A DNA stretch of 64,000 nt. Origin: Streptomyces sp. NP160 (lineage in GTDB: Bacteria > Actinomycetota > Actinomycetes > Actinomycetales > Quadrisphaeraceae). The notes beneath the pieces are model-generated. The model had not been told where the DNA came from. It worked only from the letters and a program-made list of their open reading frames with translations, and made no database searches. The stretch is taken from assembly GCF_006335115.1 (NCBI RefSeq), contig NZ_VDMJ01000004.1, forward strand, positions 97,386 to 161,385, read 5' to 3'. The translations under genes and the position numbers were made by a program. Shown here piece by piece: positions 8,026 through 16,452 of this stretch (position 1 is its first letter; the number at the start of each line of letters is the position of its first letter).

Positions 8026-8076
8026 GGGCCGTCGAGAGCGCTGAGGGAAAGATCGTCAGCTGCCGATGCCCGCTGC

Positions 8077-8829
8077 ATGAGCGTCGTGCCTGCGCAGGGC
8101 CCGGCGCCCGACGCACTGGCGCGGGCGCTGGTGTCGCTCGCGGCTGCCGGCTGGACGGTGCTGCACCAGCTGCGCTGGCCCGGTCGCCTCCGCAAGCCGC
8201 TGGCCCACGTGGTGGTCGGCCCCGGCGGCGTGCTGGTGGTGGACGTCCAGCCCTGGGCCGGGGTGGTGGTCGACGAGGGCGTGCTGCGCGTCGGCCGCAG
8301 GACCAGGGCCAGGGAGTGCACGGCCGCGGTCCGGGCGGCTGCCGCCGTCGCGTCGCTGCTGCACGCCGAGCACCACGACGCCGTGCGCGCGGTGCTCTGC
8401 CTGACCGGATCGGCCACGCCGCCGGCTCCGGAGACGGCTCCGGTCCCCGTTCCGCTGGCGGCCGGGGTGATGGTGGTGGCGGCGTGCGACCTGCACCGCT
8501 GGGCGCTGGAGCTGCCCGTCCGGCTCGACGACGACGAGGCGCACCGGATCGCCGCGCACCTGCGCTGGCAGCTCGGCGAGGCGGCCCCCACGTCTCACGC
8601 CCAGGCGCCTGGCACCGACCCCGGGGACGGCACGGCTGACGAGGCAGCGGACGGGGCCCGCGCCGTCGTCGTCCCGCTCACCCGCCGCGCGCTGCGCGAC
8701 GCGGAGCGGCTGGCGGCCCGTCAGCGACGCCGCGGCGTGCTCAGCCGTCCGTGGGCGAGCCGCGACCGGTCACCCGCGGATCACTCGCAGCCGACGCCGT
8801 CACCGTCGCGGTCGAGCTTGCGGCTGTAG
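8077..8829 (+). CDS. NERD-domain (nuclease-related) protein, catalytic Lys position replaced
   Basis: 250 residues. The segment HVVVGPGGVLVVDV near residues 43-58 is the core of the nuclease-related NERD domain, where family members usually read D-H-V-V-V-G-P-G-G-V-x-V-(E/D)-x-K. Here the Asp is kept, but the Lys is Gln and the first acidic residue is Ala, so nuclease activity is doubtful. The C-terminal ~70 residues are charged and probably disordered. The last 49 bases overlap the end of the convergent Excalibur gene. A second NERD protein lies at 31763-32632. No Shine-Dalgarno precedes ATG 8077. Confidence 0.75.
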   Translation: MSVVPAQGPAPDALARALVSLAAAGWTVLHQLRWPGRLRKPLAHVVVGPGGVLVVDVQPWAGVVVDEGVLRVGRRTRARECTAAVRAAAAVASLLHAEHHDAVRAVLCLTGSATPPAPETAPVPVPLAAGVMVVAACDLHRWALELPVRLDDDEAHRIAAHLRWQLGEAAPTSHAQAPGTDPGDGTADEAADGARAVVVPLTRRALRDAERLAARQRRRGVLSRPWASRDRSPADHSQPTPSPSRSSLRL

Positions 8830-9653
8830 CCGGGGTCGCCGACGCGCACCGGCGCAGCACCGGCCGCCCGCGCCGCCGAGCAGTTGGCGTAGGTGACCGA
8901 CGAACTCTGGGCGTCGTCCGCCTCGTCCTGCCCCTGCGCCGGGGCGGCCGACTCGGCCGGGGAGGCCTTGGAGGAGGCCTTCGAGGAGGTGGGTGAGGAC
9001 GCCTTCGCCGCGGCGGTCTGGGCGGCCGTGAGCTGCGCCTGCAGGTCGGCGGCGCGGGCGGACGCGGCGTCCGCGGCGGACTGCGCCGCAGCCCGTCCCT
9101 GCTCGGCCTCCGCCTGGGCGGCGGCCGCGTCGGCGGCGCTGTCCTGCGCCTCGGCCATCTGCTGGTGGGCACCGGCGATGGCCGCTTCGGCCTCGGAGGC
9201 CTGCTGGAGCGCGGAGTCTGCTCGCTGGTCCGCCGCGGCGATCCGCGAGGAGCTGCCCGCACCGCCGATGCCCATGCCCACGAGCAGCGAGACCATCCCG
9301 GAGGCCGCGGCCACCGCGAGGTACTTGCGCCGGCGCCAGCGCCGGGGCTGCGCCGGCGAGGGCAGGGGACCCGGTCCGGTGGCCGGTCCCTCGCGCACCT
9401 CCGCCGTGCCGGCGGCGCCGGCGGTGACGGCGGTGACGGCAGGTGCAGCCGACCCCCGCGCGGCACGACGAGGGCGCGGCACCGCCGCCCGGGCGGTCTG
9501 GCCGCCCACGAGCGCAGCGCTCGCCGTCGCGTGGTCGCCCTGCCCCGGACGCTGCACCAGCGTCGCGTGCGGCTGCGGGGCGCGCGGCGCCGTCCTCAGG
9601 TCGATGGTGCGCTCGTCCACGTCCGCCCCCGGCTGGCCCGTCGTCGGCGTCAC
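8781..9653 (-). CDS. Membrane-anchored coiled-coil protein with C-terminal Excalibur calcium-binding domain
   Basis: 290 residues. Residues 1-105 are a basic, disordered cytoplasmic region; one transmembrane helix lies at ~110-131; residues ~135-215 are Ala/Gln/Glu-rich heptads that should form an extracellular coiled coil; a Ser/Lys/Ala linker follows. The last ~40 residues are an Excalibur domain, with YANCSAARAAG, the GDPGY segment and the terminal calcium-binding DRDGDGVGCE (two Cys likely paired). A Shine-Dalgarno GAGGG lies six to seven bases before GTG 9653. An envelope or surface role is inferred from topology. Confidence 0.9.
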   Translation of the reverse strand: MTPTTGQPGADVDERTIDLRTAPRAPQPHATLVQRPGQGDHATASAALVGGQTARAAVPRPRRAARGSAAPAVTAVTAGAAGTAEVREGPATGPGPLPSPAQPRRWRRRKYLAVAAASGMVSLLVGMGIGGAGSSSRIAAADQRADSALQQASEAEAAIAGAHQQMAEAQDSAADAAAAQAEAEQGRAAAQSAADAASARAADLQAQLTAAQTAAAKASSPTSSKASSKASPAESAAPAQGQDEADDAQSSSVTYANCSAARAAGAAPVRVGDPGYSRKLDRDGDGVGCE

Positions 9654-9764
9654 CGCCGTCCCTCACGACGCTAGGGCGAGTCGAGCACCCGGTCGCGCAG
9701 CACACGCCGCGGGCTGGTCGCCCAGCAGCGGAAGTGCGCAGGCCGCCGCGGTGTTGGCACCACC

Positions 9765-10472
9765 ATGAGCAGCACGAGCAACACCGGCACGTCCAGCTCC
9801 AGCAGCACCATCGGGATCATCGGTGCCGGGCACATCGGCTCGGCCGTCGCGCAGCTCGCGGTGGACGCCGGCCTCGACGTCGTCATCGCCAACTCCCGCG
9901 GGCCCGAGACGCTCACCGACCTCGTCTCCGCGCTGGGCCCGCACGCCCGCGCCGCGACAGCGGACGAGGCGGCCCGTGCCGGGGACGTCGTCGTCCTGAC
10001 CGTCCCGCTGAAGAGCACCACCGACATCGACCCCGAGCCGCTGGCCGGCACGGTGGTCCTGGACACCGGCAACTACTACCCGCAGCGCGACGGGCAGGTG
10101 GCCGCCCTCGACGACGGCTCGACCACGTCCAGCGCCCTGACCCAGCAGCACCTGGCGGACAGCTCGGTGGTGAAGGTGTTCAACAACATCTACTCCGAGT
10201 CGCTGAGGTCGTTGGCCCGGCCGTCCGGCGACGCCGAGCGCACCGCCCTGCCCGTCTTCGCCGACGACGAGGAGGCGAAGGCCGTCGCCACCGCCTTCCT
10301 CGACGTGATCGGCTACGACGCCGTGGACGGCGGCGACCTCGCCGAGAGCTGGCGCGCGGAGCCGGGGCGTCCCGCCTACGGGCTGCCCTACGCCGCGGGC
10401 GAGGACTTCACCGCTGCGAAGCCGGCCGGTGCGGACGCGGTCCGCGAGGCGCTGGCCCGCGCGGAGCGCTGA
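9765..10472 (+). CDS. NADPH-dependent F420 reductase-like / NADP-oxidoreductase family protein (copy 1)
   Basis: 235 residues. After a Ser/Thr-rich start, GIIGAGHIG forms the dinucleotide-binding Rossmann motif, and IANSRGPET is the segment typical of coenzyme-F420-dependent NADP oxidoreductase-like proteins that binds the NADP phosphate. Further family features are VVLTVPL, VVLDTGNYYP and VVKVFNNI. A close paralogue lies at 14875-15624. Family members reduce F420 or NADP or act as uncharacterised NAD(P)-dependent reductases; which applies here is open. It is preceded by 110 bases without a recognisable Shine-Dalgarno. Confidence 0.88.
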   Translation: MSSTSNTGTSSSSSTIGIIGAGHIGSAVAQLAVDAGLDVVIANSRGPETLTDLVSALGPHARAATADEAARAGDVVVLTVPLKSTTDIDPEPLAGTVVLDTGNYYPQRDGQVAALDDGSTTSSALTQQHLADSSVVKVFNNIYSESLRSLARPSGDAERTALPVFADDEEAKAVATAFLDVIGYDAVDGGDLAESWRAEPGRPAYGLPYAAGEDFTAAKPAGADAVREALARAER

Positions 10473-10524
10473 TCACGCAGCGCTCGCGCACGGTCGCTGA
10501 GCGGCGTCGGTCGGGGGCTCCGCC

Positions 10525-10530
10525 TACTGT
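10525..10530 (+). promoter_or_regulatory. -10 element TACTGT, leaderless type
   Basis: Six bases (CGGGGC) before GTG 10537. Confidence 0.5.
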
Positions 10531-10536
10531 CGGGGC

Positions 10537-11082
10537 GTGAGCCCGCCGCCACCGCCGTGGACGTGCCAGCTGCAGGCGGTGGTGGTCCCGTCGCTGCTGC
10601 GGGCGCCGTCGCTGCGCGCCGGGGCCTTCGCCGTCGTCGACTACGAGCACACGCCGGTCGGTCCCTACCGCGAGGCGCTCACCGCGGTCGCGCTGTCAGC
10701 CCGCAGCGGCTGGGTGCCGTGGATGGTGGTCGACTCCGAGGCCTCGCGCGCCGGAGGGCGCCAGGGGTGGGGGCTGCCCAAGGAGCTCGCCGTGATCGAC
10801 ACCGAGGCGGGGCTGAGCAGCCGCCCGACGACGGCGAGGGTGCTCGCCGAGGGCGTCGACCTCACCGTCACCGCACGCGTCGCCGCGGGGCGCGGGGTGC
10901 CGGTCGGGCTCGCCGCCCAGCTGCGCCAGCCGCGGCGCGAGCCGGCCGCCGTGCGCTTCACCGGACGGGTGCGTCCCGCCGTCGTCGTCCTCGAGGGCAC
11001 CGCGCCGCGGGGCGTGCGCCCGGGGCGGCGGCCCGGGCTCGCTCTGGCGGGGGAGCTGTGGATCGGGGCGCCGCAGGGCTGA
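10537..11082 (+). CDS. Acetoacetate decarboxylase-like protein
   Basis: 181 residues, shorter than the ~245 of true acetoacetate decarboxylases. The segment YEHTPVGPYREAL near residues 35-47 and the later WGLPKELA near 80-87 match the acetoacetate decarboxylase-like superfamily. In the classical enzyme the reactive Lys sits in the E-x-x-K region; here Lys in LPKE is the only clear candidate. The protein may be a noncatalytic or different-substrate member. It has its own promoter, follows the oxidoreductase gene by 64 bases and converges with the LCP gene. Confidence 0.7.
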   Translation: MSPPPPPWTCQLQAVVVPSLLRAPSLRAGAFAVVDYEHTPVGPYREALTAVALSARSGWVPWMVVDSEASRAGGRQGWGLPKELAVIDTEAGLSSRPTTARVLAEGVDLTVTARVAAGRGVPVGLAAQLRQPRREPAAVRFTGRVRPAVVVLEGTAPRGVRPGRRPGLALAGELWIGAPQG

Positions 11083-11091
11083 CGGCGCGGG

Positions 11092-12282
11092 TCAGGTGAC
11101 CGTGCAGGCCTCGTCCGAGCCGGTCACCGACGGCGTCAGCGGAGCCGACGGCGTGCTGGACGACGGCGATGGCGATGTCGACGGCGATGTCGACGGCGAT
11201 GCCGAAGGCGCAGGGGTGGGCGCGGCGGCGGTCGGGTCGACGTCGTGCTCGAGGTCGCCGAAGAGGGTGCCCGCCGCGGGCTGGCTCCACAGGACGTTGG
11301 CCGTGTCGGACCTCACCACGTCGCTGCGCGGGTGGTTGGGCACCGTGAAGAACTGCAGCTGGCTGGGGGGCAGCGACCTCACCGACTCCGCCAGCGAGGC
11401 GAGGGCGCCCAGGCTGCCGAGGCCGGAGTCGGTGGTGACCGACCTGGTGGCGGCGTCGAGGAAGCCGTACATCGCGGTGGGGTCGGTCAGCTCGCCCTCC
11501 GCCGTGCGCGCCATCGACGCGAGGAACTGCTGCTGGCGCTCGATGCGGCCGAGGTCTGAGCCGTCGCCGACGGCGTGGCGCTCGCGGACGAACGCCAGCG
11601 CCTGCTCGCCCTCGAGCCTGTGCTCGCCGGCGGGCAGGTCGAGGTCCGCCTTCGGGTCGACCACGGGCGCGGTGGTGCACACCGGCACCCCGCCCAGGGC
11701 GGTGGTCATGTCCTTGAAGCCCTCGAAGTCGACCACCACGAAGTGGTCGACGTGGACCCCCGTGGCGGCCTCGACGGTCTTGATCGAGCACGCCGCGCCG
11801 CTGGCGGTGCCGCCGTGCTCCGACCCCAGCGTGAACGCCTCGTTGATCTTGGCCTGACGGGGCGTGGTGGTGCCGTCGGAGCCGGTGCAGCTGGGGATCG
11901 ACACCCACGAGTCGCGCGGGATGCTCACCGCCGCCGCCCACCTCCGGTCCGCGGACAGGTGCACCAGCAGCATCGTGTCGGACTGCGCGGTGGTCAGGCC
12001 CGCGCCGTACTCCGTGCCGGTGCCGGCGCGGCTGTCGGACCCCAGCACGAGGATGTTCTCGGCCCCCTGGGCCAGCACCGCCGGCCGGTCCCCGCCCAGC
12101 TGGGAGCTGATGTCGGCGCTGGTGATGTTGCCGTCGAGGTGCCGGTACACGCCGTACGCCGTGGCCGCGCCGCCCACGAGCACCACCGCGCCGACCGCCG
12201 CGACGGTGCGGAGCGTGCGGCGACGCCGCCGCAGCGTGCGGGCGCGCGGCGAGGCGTCCCGGGGGTGGGCGGTGGACGGCAC
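11092..12282 (-). CDS. LytR-CpsA-Psr (LCP) family cell-wall glycopolymer ligase
   Basis: 396 residues. A basic cytoplasmic start, one membrane helix at ~24-46, then the extracellular LCP domain with ILVLGSDSRAG near residue 77, VSIPRDSWVSIP near 118 (Arg and Asp of the pyrophosphate/lipid site) and GLGRIERQQQF-type motif (DLGRIERQQQF) near 243. Such enzymes attach undecaprenyl-linked polymers to peptidoglycan. The C-terminus is a ~45-residue Ser/Pro/Thr repeat. TAGCGT ends six bases before GTG 12282. The gene stands alone, converging with the decarboxylase-like gene. Confidence 0.93.
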   Translation of the reverse strand: MPSTAHPRDASPRARTLRRRRRTLRTVAAVGAVVLVGGAATAYGVYRHLDGNITSADISSQLGGDRPAVLAQGAENILVLGSDSRAGTGTEYGAGLTTAQSDTMLLVHLSADRRWAAAVSIPRDSWVSIPSCTGSDGTTTPRQAKINEAFTLGSEHGGTASGAACSIKTVEAATGVHVDHFVVVDFEGFKDMTTALGGVPVCTTAPVVDPKADLDLPAGEHRLEGEQALAFVRERHAVGDGSDLGRIERQQQFLASMARTAEGELTDPTAMYGFLDAATRSVTTDSGLGSLGALASLAESVRSLPPSQLQFFTVPNHPRSDVVRSDTANVLWSQPAAGTLFGDLEHDVDPTAAAPTPAPSASPSTSPSTSPSPSSSTPSAPLTPSVTGSDEACTVT

Positions 12283-12288
12283 GCCTCG

Positions 12289-12294
12289 ACGCTA
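12289..12294 (-). promoter_or_regulatory. -10 element TAGCGT, leaderless type
   Basis: Six bases before GTG 12282 on the minus strand. Confidence 0.5.
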
Positions 12295-12383
12295 GGGCGC
12301 CGTGCGACCACGACCCGCCCGATCCAGCCCCGCCCCGGCAACCGCGCAGCGACCTCCCAGGTGCGGCGTCCCCGGTCAGGGCG

Positions 12384-12845
12384 TCAGGGCGTCAGGCGGC
12401 GCAGGAGGCCGGTGAGCTGGGTGCGCTCGTCGTCGCTGAGCGCCCCGAACAGCTCGGAGGCGGCCTGCGCTCGGGCGCGCTCGGCGTGCGCCACCGCCTC
12501 CCGACCCGCGCCGGTGAGGACGACGACGACGGCGCGCCGGTCGGCGGGGTCCGCCCGCCGCTCCGCCAGGCCCCGGTCGGCGAGACCGTCGACCACCTCC
12601 GTGGCCGAGCGCGGTGCGATGCGCAGCGCCGCGGCCAGCTCGGAGATGCGCACGCCCCCTCCCGCGCCGGTGTGGCCGGCGTGCGCGAGCACCCGCAGCG
12701 CGCGGGCGTGGTGCGGCGAGAGGCCCGCGGGCTCGAGGGCGGCGTGGAAGCCGCGGCGCAGACCCCGGGCGGCGCCGAGCAGCGCGTCGGCCAGCTCCGC
12801 GCTTCCCTGGTCGTCCGCGTCGGAGCGCTCGTGGCCGGGAGTCAC
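12384..12845 (-). CDS. MarR family transcriptional regulator
   Basis: 153 residues. The winged helix-turn-helix is seen in ISELAAALRIAPRSATEVVDGL followed by the wing, RRADPADRRAVVVVLT, where the DxRxxxVxLT pattern is diagnostic of MarR proteins. Helices at both ends would form the dimer interface. Divergent from an ABC exporter gene with stacked palindromes in the 89-base spacer, it most likely represses that exporter and itself. GTG 12845 has TAGCAT six bases upstream and no Shine-Dalgarno. Confidence 0.92.
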   Translation of the reverse strand: MTPGHERSDADDQGSAELADALLGAARGLRRGFHAALEPAGLSPHHARALRVLAHAGHTGAGGGVRISELAAALRIAPRSATEVVDGLADRGLAERRADPADRRAVVVVLTGAGREAVAHAERARAQAASELFGALSDDERTQLTGLLRRLTP

Positions 12846-12851
12846 CGGGGA

Positions 12852-12857
12852 ATGCTA
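12852..12857 (-). promoter_or_regulatory. -10 element TAGCAT of the marR-like gene, leaderless type
   Basis: Six bases (TCCCCG) before GTG 12845. The next 17 bases upstream, where the spacer to -35 would lie, are occupied by a palindrome. Confidence 0.55.
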
Positions 12858-12897
12858 GCGCCAGGTCTGGCGCTTACCTCTTCGTGAGGTAACCTCA
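12857..12897. promoter_or_regulatory. Stacked palindromic operators between marR-like gene and ABC exporter
   Basis: Three palindromes sit side by side: AGCGCCAG-GT-CTGGCGCT (12857-12874), TTACCTC-TTCGT-GAGGTAA (12874-12892) and TGAGGT-A-ACCTCA (12885-12897). All are exact. They cover the spacer and -35 region of the minus-strand promoter and lie 38 bases before the exporter start, the expected position for MarR binding. Confidence 0.7.
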
Positions 12898-12934
12898 GCA
12901 TCGCCTCCCACCACCCGTCCCCGACCGGAAGGAC

Positions 12935-14878
12935 GTGGTCACCACGTCGAGCCCCACCCTCAGTCCCACCCTCAGTCCCCCCGTCCCCACGACCACCCCC
13001 GGGAACCCGGGCGGTCACGGCCCGCGCGGAGCCCAGCACGGGCGAGGTCCCGCGAAGACCGACCCCGCCGACCGCGAGCAGCTGCGCCGCTCACCCGTCT
13101 CCCTGCGCCGCATCGCCTCCCTCTTCGCGCCGCACCGATGGCAGGTCGCGCTCGTCGTCGTCCTGATCGTGGCGTCGTCGGTGGTGTCGCTGGCCTCGCC
13201 GTTCCTCGTCCGCGCGGTCATCGACGACGCGCTGCCGCACGCCGACGTGCGCCTGCTCGTGCTCGCCGTGGCCGGCATGGTCGCCGTCGCCGCGGTCACC
13301 TCGCTGCTCGGCGTCGTGCAGACGTGGATCTCCACCGGCGTCGGGCAGCGGGTCATGCACCGGCTGCGCACGTCCGTCTTCACGAGTCTGCAGCGGCAGT
13401 CGATGGACTTCTTCACCCGCACCCGCGGCGGCGAGATCACCTCCCGCCTCACCAACGACATCGGCGGCATGCAGTCCGTGGTGACCTCCACGGCGACGTC
13501 GCTGGCGTCCAACGCCACCACGGTGGTCGGCACGGCCGTCGCCATGGCGGCGCTGTCGTGGCGGCTGTCCCTGCTGACGCTCGTCGTGCTGCCGCCCGCG
13601 GTGTGGCTCACGCGCCGGGTGGCGCTGCTGCGCCGCTCGATCACCTCCGCGCAGCAGCGGCGGCTCGCCGACCTGCAGCACCAGGTGGAGGAGTCCCTCA
13701 GCGTCTCCGGCGCGCTCCTCACCAAGACGCTCGGCACCGCCGGCTCCCAGGCGCAGCGCTTCGCCGACACCTCCGCCGAGCTGGTCGAGCTCGAGGTGCG
13801 CTCCTCGCTCGCCGGCCGCTGGCGCATGGCCACCATGAACGTCGTCTTCGCGGCCATCCCCGCGCTCATCTACCTCGCCGCCGGGCTGCCCGTCACCTCC
13901 GGCGGCATGACCGTCGGCACGCTCGTGGCGTTCACCGCGCTGCAGGCGGCGATCTTCAGGCCGCTCATGGGGCTGCTGGACGTGGGCGTGCAGCTCACCG
14001 CGTCGATGGCGCTGTTCAGCCGCGTGTTCGAGTACCTCGACCTGCCCGTCGACATCGCCGACCCGGAGCACCCCGTCCCGCTCGAGCCGGAGCGCGTGCG
14101 CGGCGAGGTCCGCTTCGAGGGCGTCTCGTTCACCTACCCCGGCGCCGACCGCGCCGCGCTGGCCGACGTCGACGTCACCGTGCCCGCCGGCACGTCGCTG
14201 GCGCTGGTCGGAGCCACCGGCTCGGGCAAGTCGACGCTGGCCTCGCTCGTCGCCCGCCTCCACGACCCGTCGCGCGGTCGGGTGCTGCTCGACGGCGTGG
14301 ACCTGCGCGACCTGTCCCTGGCCGCGCTCGCCTCGGTGGTCGGCGTGGTCTCCCAGGAGACCTACCTGCTCCACGCGACGGTGCGCGAGAACCTGCGGCA
14401 CGCGGAGCCGTCGGCCACCGACGCCGAGGTCGAGCAGGCGGCGCGCCGGGCCCAGGTGCACGACGTCATCACCGCCCTGCCCGACGGCTACGACACGCTC
14501 GTCGGCGCCCGCGGCCACCGCTTCTCCGGCGGCGAGCAGCAGCGGCTGGCCATCGCCCGCACACTGCTGCGCGACCCGAAGGTCCTCGTGCTCGACGAGG
14601 CCACCTCGGCGCTGGACAACACCACCGAGCGGGCGGTGCAGGCGGCGCTCGAGGAGGTCCGCCGCGGCCGGACGACCATCATGATCGCCCACCGCCTGTC
14701 CACCGTGACCGGCGCGGACAGCGTCGCCGTGCTCGACGGCGGCCGCGTGGTGGAGCAGGGCGCGCCGGCGGACCTGGCGAGCGCCGGGGGAGCCTTCGCC
14801 GCGCTCGCCGCCGCCGGTGCGCGGGCCGAGGCGGTCGCGGGAAGGTCGCTCGAGCAACCGGTGTTCGCACCCGCATGA
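12935..14878 (+). CDS. ABC transporter, fused permease and ATPase (multidrug exporter type)
   Basis: 647 residues. An N-terminal ~50 residues are Pro/Gly-rich; six membrane helices follow in residues ~70-350; the ATPase half has Walker A GATGSGKST (~426-434), Q-loop, signature FSGGEQQRL (~530, Phe replacing the usual Leu), Walker B VLVLDEATSALD (~550) and switch His in IMIAHRLST. This half-transporter layout acts as a dimer exporting hydrophobic compounds or lipids. GTG 12935 follows a GGAAGG site unusually closely. The stop overlaps the start of the next gene (ATGA), so the oxidoreductase copy 2 is cotranscribed. Confidence 0.95.
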   Translation: MVTTSSPTLSPTLSPPVPTTTPGNPGGHGPRGAQHGRGPAKTDPADREQLRRSPVSLRRIASLFAPHRWQVALVVVLIVASSVVSLASPFLVRAVIDDALPHADVRLLVLAVAGMVAVAAVTSLLGVVQTWISTGVGQRVMHRLRTSVFTSLQRQSMDFFTRTRGGEITSRLTNDIGGMQSVVTSTATSLASNATTVVGTAVAMAALSWRLSLLTLVVLPPAVWLTRRVALLRRSITSAQQRRLADLQHQVEESLSVSGALLTKTLGTAGSQAQRFADTSAELVELEVRSSLAGRWRMATMNVVFAAIPALIYLAAGLPVTSGGMTVGTLVAFTALQAAIFRPLMGLLDVGVQLTASMALFSRVFEYLDLPVDIADPEHPVPLEPERVRGEVRFEGVSFTYPGADRAALADVDVTVPAGTSLALVGATGSGKSTLASLVARLHDPSRGRVLLDGVDLRDLSLAALASVVGVVSQETYLLHATVRENLRHAEPSATDAEVEQAARRAQVHDVITALPDGYDTLVGARGHRFSGGEQQRLAIARTLLRDPKVLVLDEATSALDNTTERAVQAALEEVRRGRTTIMIAHRLSTVTGADSVAVLDGGRVVEQGAPADLASAGGAFAALAAAGARAEAVAGRSLEQPVFAPA

Positions 14879-15624
14879 GCACCAGCACCACCGGACCCGC
14901 TGCGCCGACGAGCCCGGCCAGCCAGACCGTCGGCATCATCGGCGCCGGCAACATCGGCAGCACCGTGGCGCGCCTGGCGGTCGACGCGGGCCACCGCGTC
15001 GTCATCGCCAACTCCCGCGGCCCCGAGACCCTCGCCGACCTCGTCGCCGACCTCGGCGAGAACGCCCGCGCGGCCACGGCCGCCGAGGCCGCGCAGGCCG
15101 GCGACCTCGTCGTCGTGACCGTCCCGCTGAAGGCCTACCGCGAGCTGCCGGCCGAGCAGCTGGCCGGCAAGGTCGTCCTGGACACCAACAACTACTACCC
15201 CGACCGCGACGGCCACATCGCCGAGCTCGACGACCACAGCGCCACCACCAGCGAGCTCGTGGCGCGCCACCTGGCCGGCGCGTCCGTGGTGAAGGTCTTC
15301 AACAACATCTTCTTCATCGCCCTCGCGGCCCTGTCGAAGCCCGCTGGAGACCCCGACCGCGCGGCCCTGCCGATCTTCGGGGACGACGACGACGCGAAGG
15401 CCACGGCCACCCGCTTCCTCGACGGCCTCGGCTACGACGCGGTGGACGGCGGGCCCCTGGCCCGGAGCTGGCGCGCCGAGAACGGCCGGCCGGTCTACGT
15501 CTTCCCGTACGCGAAGGACGGCGACGTCGCCACGCCCGTCCCGGCGGACGCCGCGACGGTCCGCTCGCTGCTCGAGGCCGCCGAGCTGGACGACCCGGCC
15601 CAGCAGCCGAAGACGCTCAGCTGA
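14875..15624 (+). CDS. NADPH-dependent F420 reductase-like / NADP-oxidoreductase family protein (copy 2)
   Basis: 249 residues with GIIGAGNIG, IANSRGPET, VVLDTNNYYP and VVKVFNNIF, colinear with copy 1 at 9765-10472 and clearly its paralogue. ATG 14875 overlaps the TGA of the ABC exporter by four bases, so its translation is tied to the exporter and its expression should follow the MarR-type regulator. A reductase coupled to an efflux pump suggests a role in coping with electrophilic or redox-active compounds, which is inference only. Confidence 0.9.
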   Translation: MSTSTTGPAAPTSPASQTVGIIGAGNIGSTVARLAVDAGHRVVIANSRGPETLADLVADLGENARAATAAEAAQAGDLVVVTVPLKAYRELPAEQLAGKVVLDTNNYYPDRDGHIAELDDHSATTSELVARHLAGASVVKVFNNIFFIALAALSKPAGDPDRAALPIFGDDDDAKATATRFLDGLGYDAVDGGPLARSWRAENGRPVYVFPYAKDGDVATPVPADAATVRSLLEAAELDDPAQQPKTLS

Positions 15625-15728
15625 CGCCGGCGCCCCACGGCGACGTGAGGGCAGACGCCGTTGCGCTGACTGGGCGTAGCGGGCGCTGACCGCGTGTGAG
15701 CGCGGCGGGCCGCGGGCACTCCTGTCGC

Positions 15729-15896
15729 ATGGGAGTCGACGCGATCCGCGGCGCCGGGGGTGCAGGAGCAGCGCAGCCCGGTCTCCAGGAGGAGTACCGG
15801 GCTGCGCTGCTGGCGCGCCTGCGGGAGCGCCGCCGTCGCCGTCCTCAGCAGCAGGCTGCGAAGGACGGCGAGCGGCGCGAGCCTCCGCCCCGCTGA
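15729..15896 (+). CDS. Possible small basic protein
   Basis: 55 residues, opening with a Gly/Ala-rich stretch and continuing with a very basic helix (LLARLRERRRRRPQQQAA). Third codon positions are mainly G or C, as in coding frames here. No Shine-Dalgarno or clear -10 element was found, so it may be spurious. It ends 14 bases from the end of the convergent gene. No family recognised. Confidence 0.4.
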   Translation: MGVDAIRGAGGAGAAQPGLQEEYRAALLARLRERRRRRPQQQAAKDGERREPPPR

Positions 15897-15909
15897 CGGG
15901 CCGACAGGC

Positions 15910-16317
15910 TCAGGCGGCGGAGGCCTCGACGGCGAGGTCCTCCGCGAGGGCCTGGCGCAGGTCGGGCCGCAGCGGCTCGCCCATCGCCCACAGCAGGCGG
16001 GCCGCCAGGCCGGCGGGCACCGTGCCGGTGGCCTCGCGCCGGGTCATGCCGCGGACCACGTCGTAGGGGACGTGCGCGGCCGTGGCGAGGTCCCGCAGGG
16101 CCTTCGGCCCCAGCGGACCCGCCTCCTCGAGCCACTCGGCGATGGTCTCGCGCATCGCCGCTGCGGTCACGGTGGTCCGCATGCGGTCGGACACGGGCTT
16201 GCTCGGCAGCTGCAGCTGCGACGCCGCAGGCAGCGGGCGCACCGGGGTCTCGACGGTGCGGATGGTCGTCGGCACGGTCTTGCTGGCGGTGGAGCGTCGA
16301 GTGCTCGCGGTCCTCAC
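15910..16317 (-). CDS. Hypothetical small protein with a helical C-terminal domain
   Basis: 135 residues. The first ~45 are Thr/Ser/Arg-rich and likely disordered; the last ~80 are helical (ETIAEWLEEAG, KALRDLATAAHVPYDVVRG, AARLLWAMGEPL), a pattern that resembles a helix-turn-helix or helix-bundle domain. Codon choice becomes typical of coding sequence only from GTG 16317 onward, which sets the start; ATGs at 16182 and 16155 are alternatives. It is divergent from the aldo/keto reductase, with 135 bases between. Function unknown. Confidence 0.55.
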   Translation of the reverse strand: MRTASTRRSTASKTVPTTIRTVETPVRPLPAASQLQLPSKPVSDRMRTTVTAAAMRETIAEWLEEAGPLGPKALRDLATAAHVPYDVVRGMTRREATGTVPAGLAARLLWAMGEPLRPDLRQALAEDLAVEASAA

Positions 16318-16439
16318 CCTCTCGGCGGCCCGGTCACGGGCCCTGTCCGTCCTGTCACCTTCGTCAACAACCGTTCGTGGCCGTTCAGTCCTGCGCTGGG
16401 TGTCCCCAGGTCGCGTGCGACGTGATCTGCGCCACCTGA

Positions 16440-16445
16440 CAGGCT
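16440..16445 (+). promoter_or_regulatory. -10 element CAGGCT, leaderless type
   Basis: Seven bases before ATG 16453. Confidence 0.45.
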
Positions 16446-16452
16446 GGGCCGC

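Noticed and set aside
8316..8639. Alternative plus frame inside the NERD gene
   Set aside because: Arg/Ala/Gly-rich product with no motif; the frame with the VGPGGV core is the coding one.
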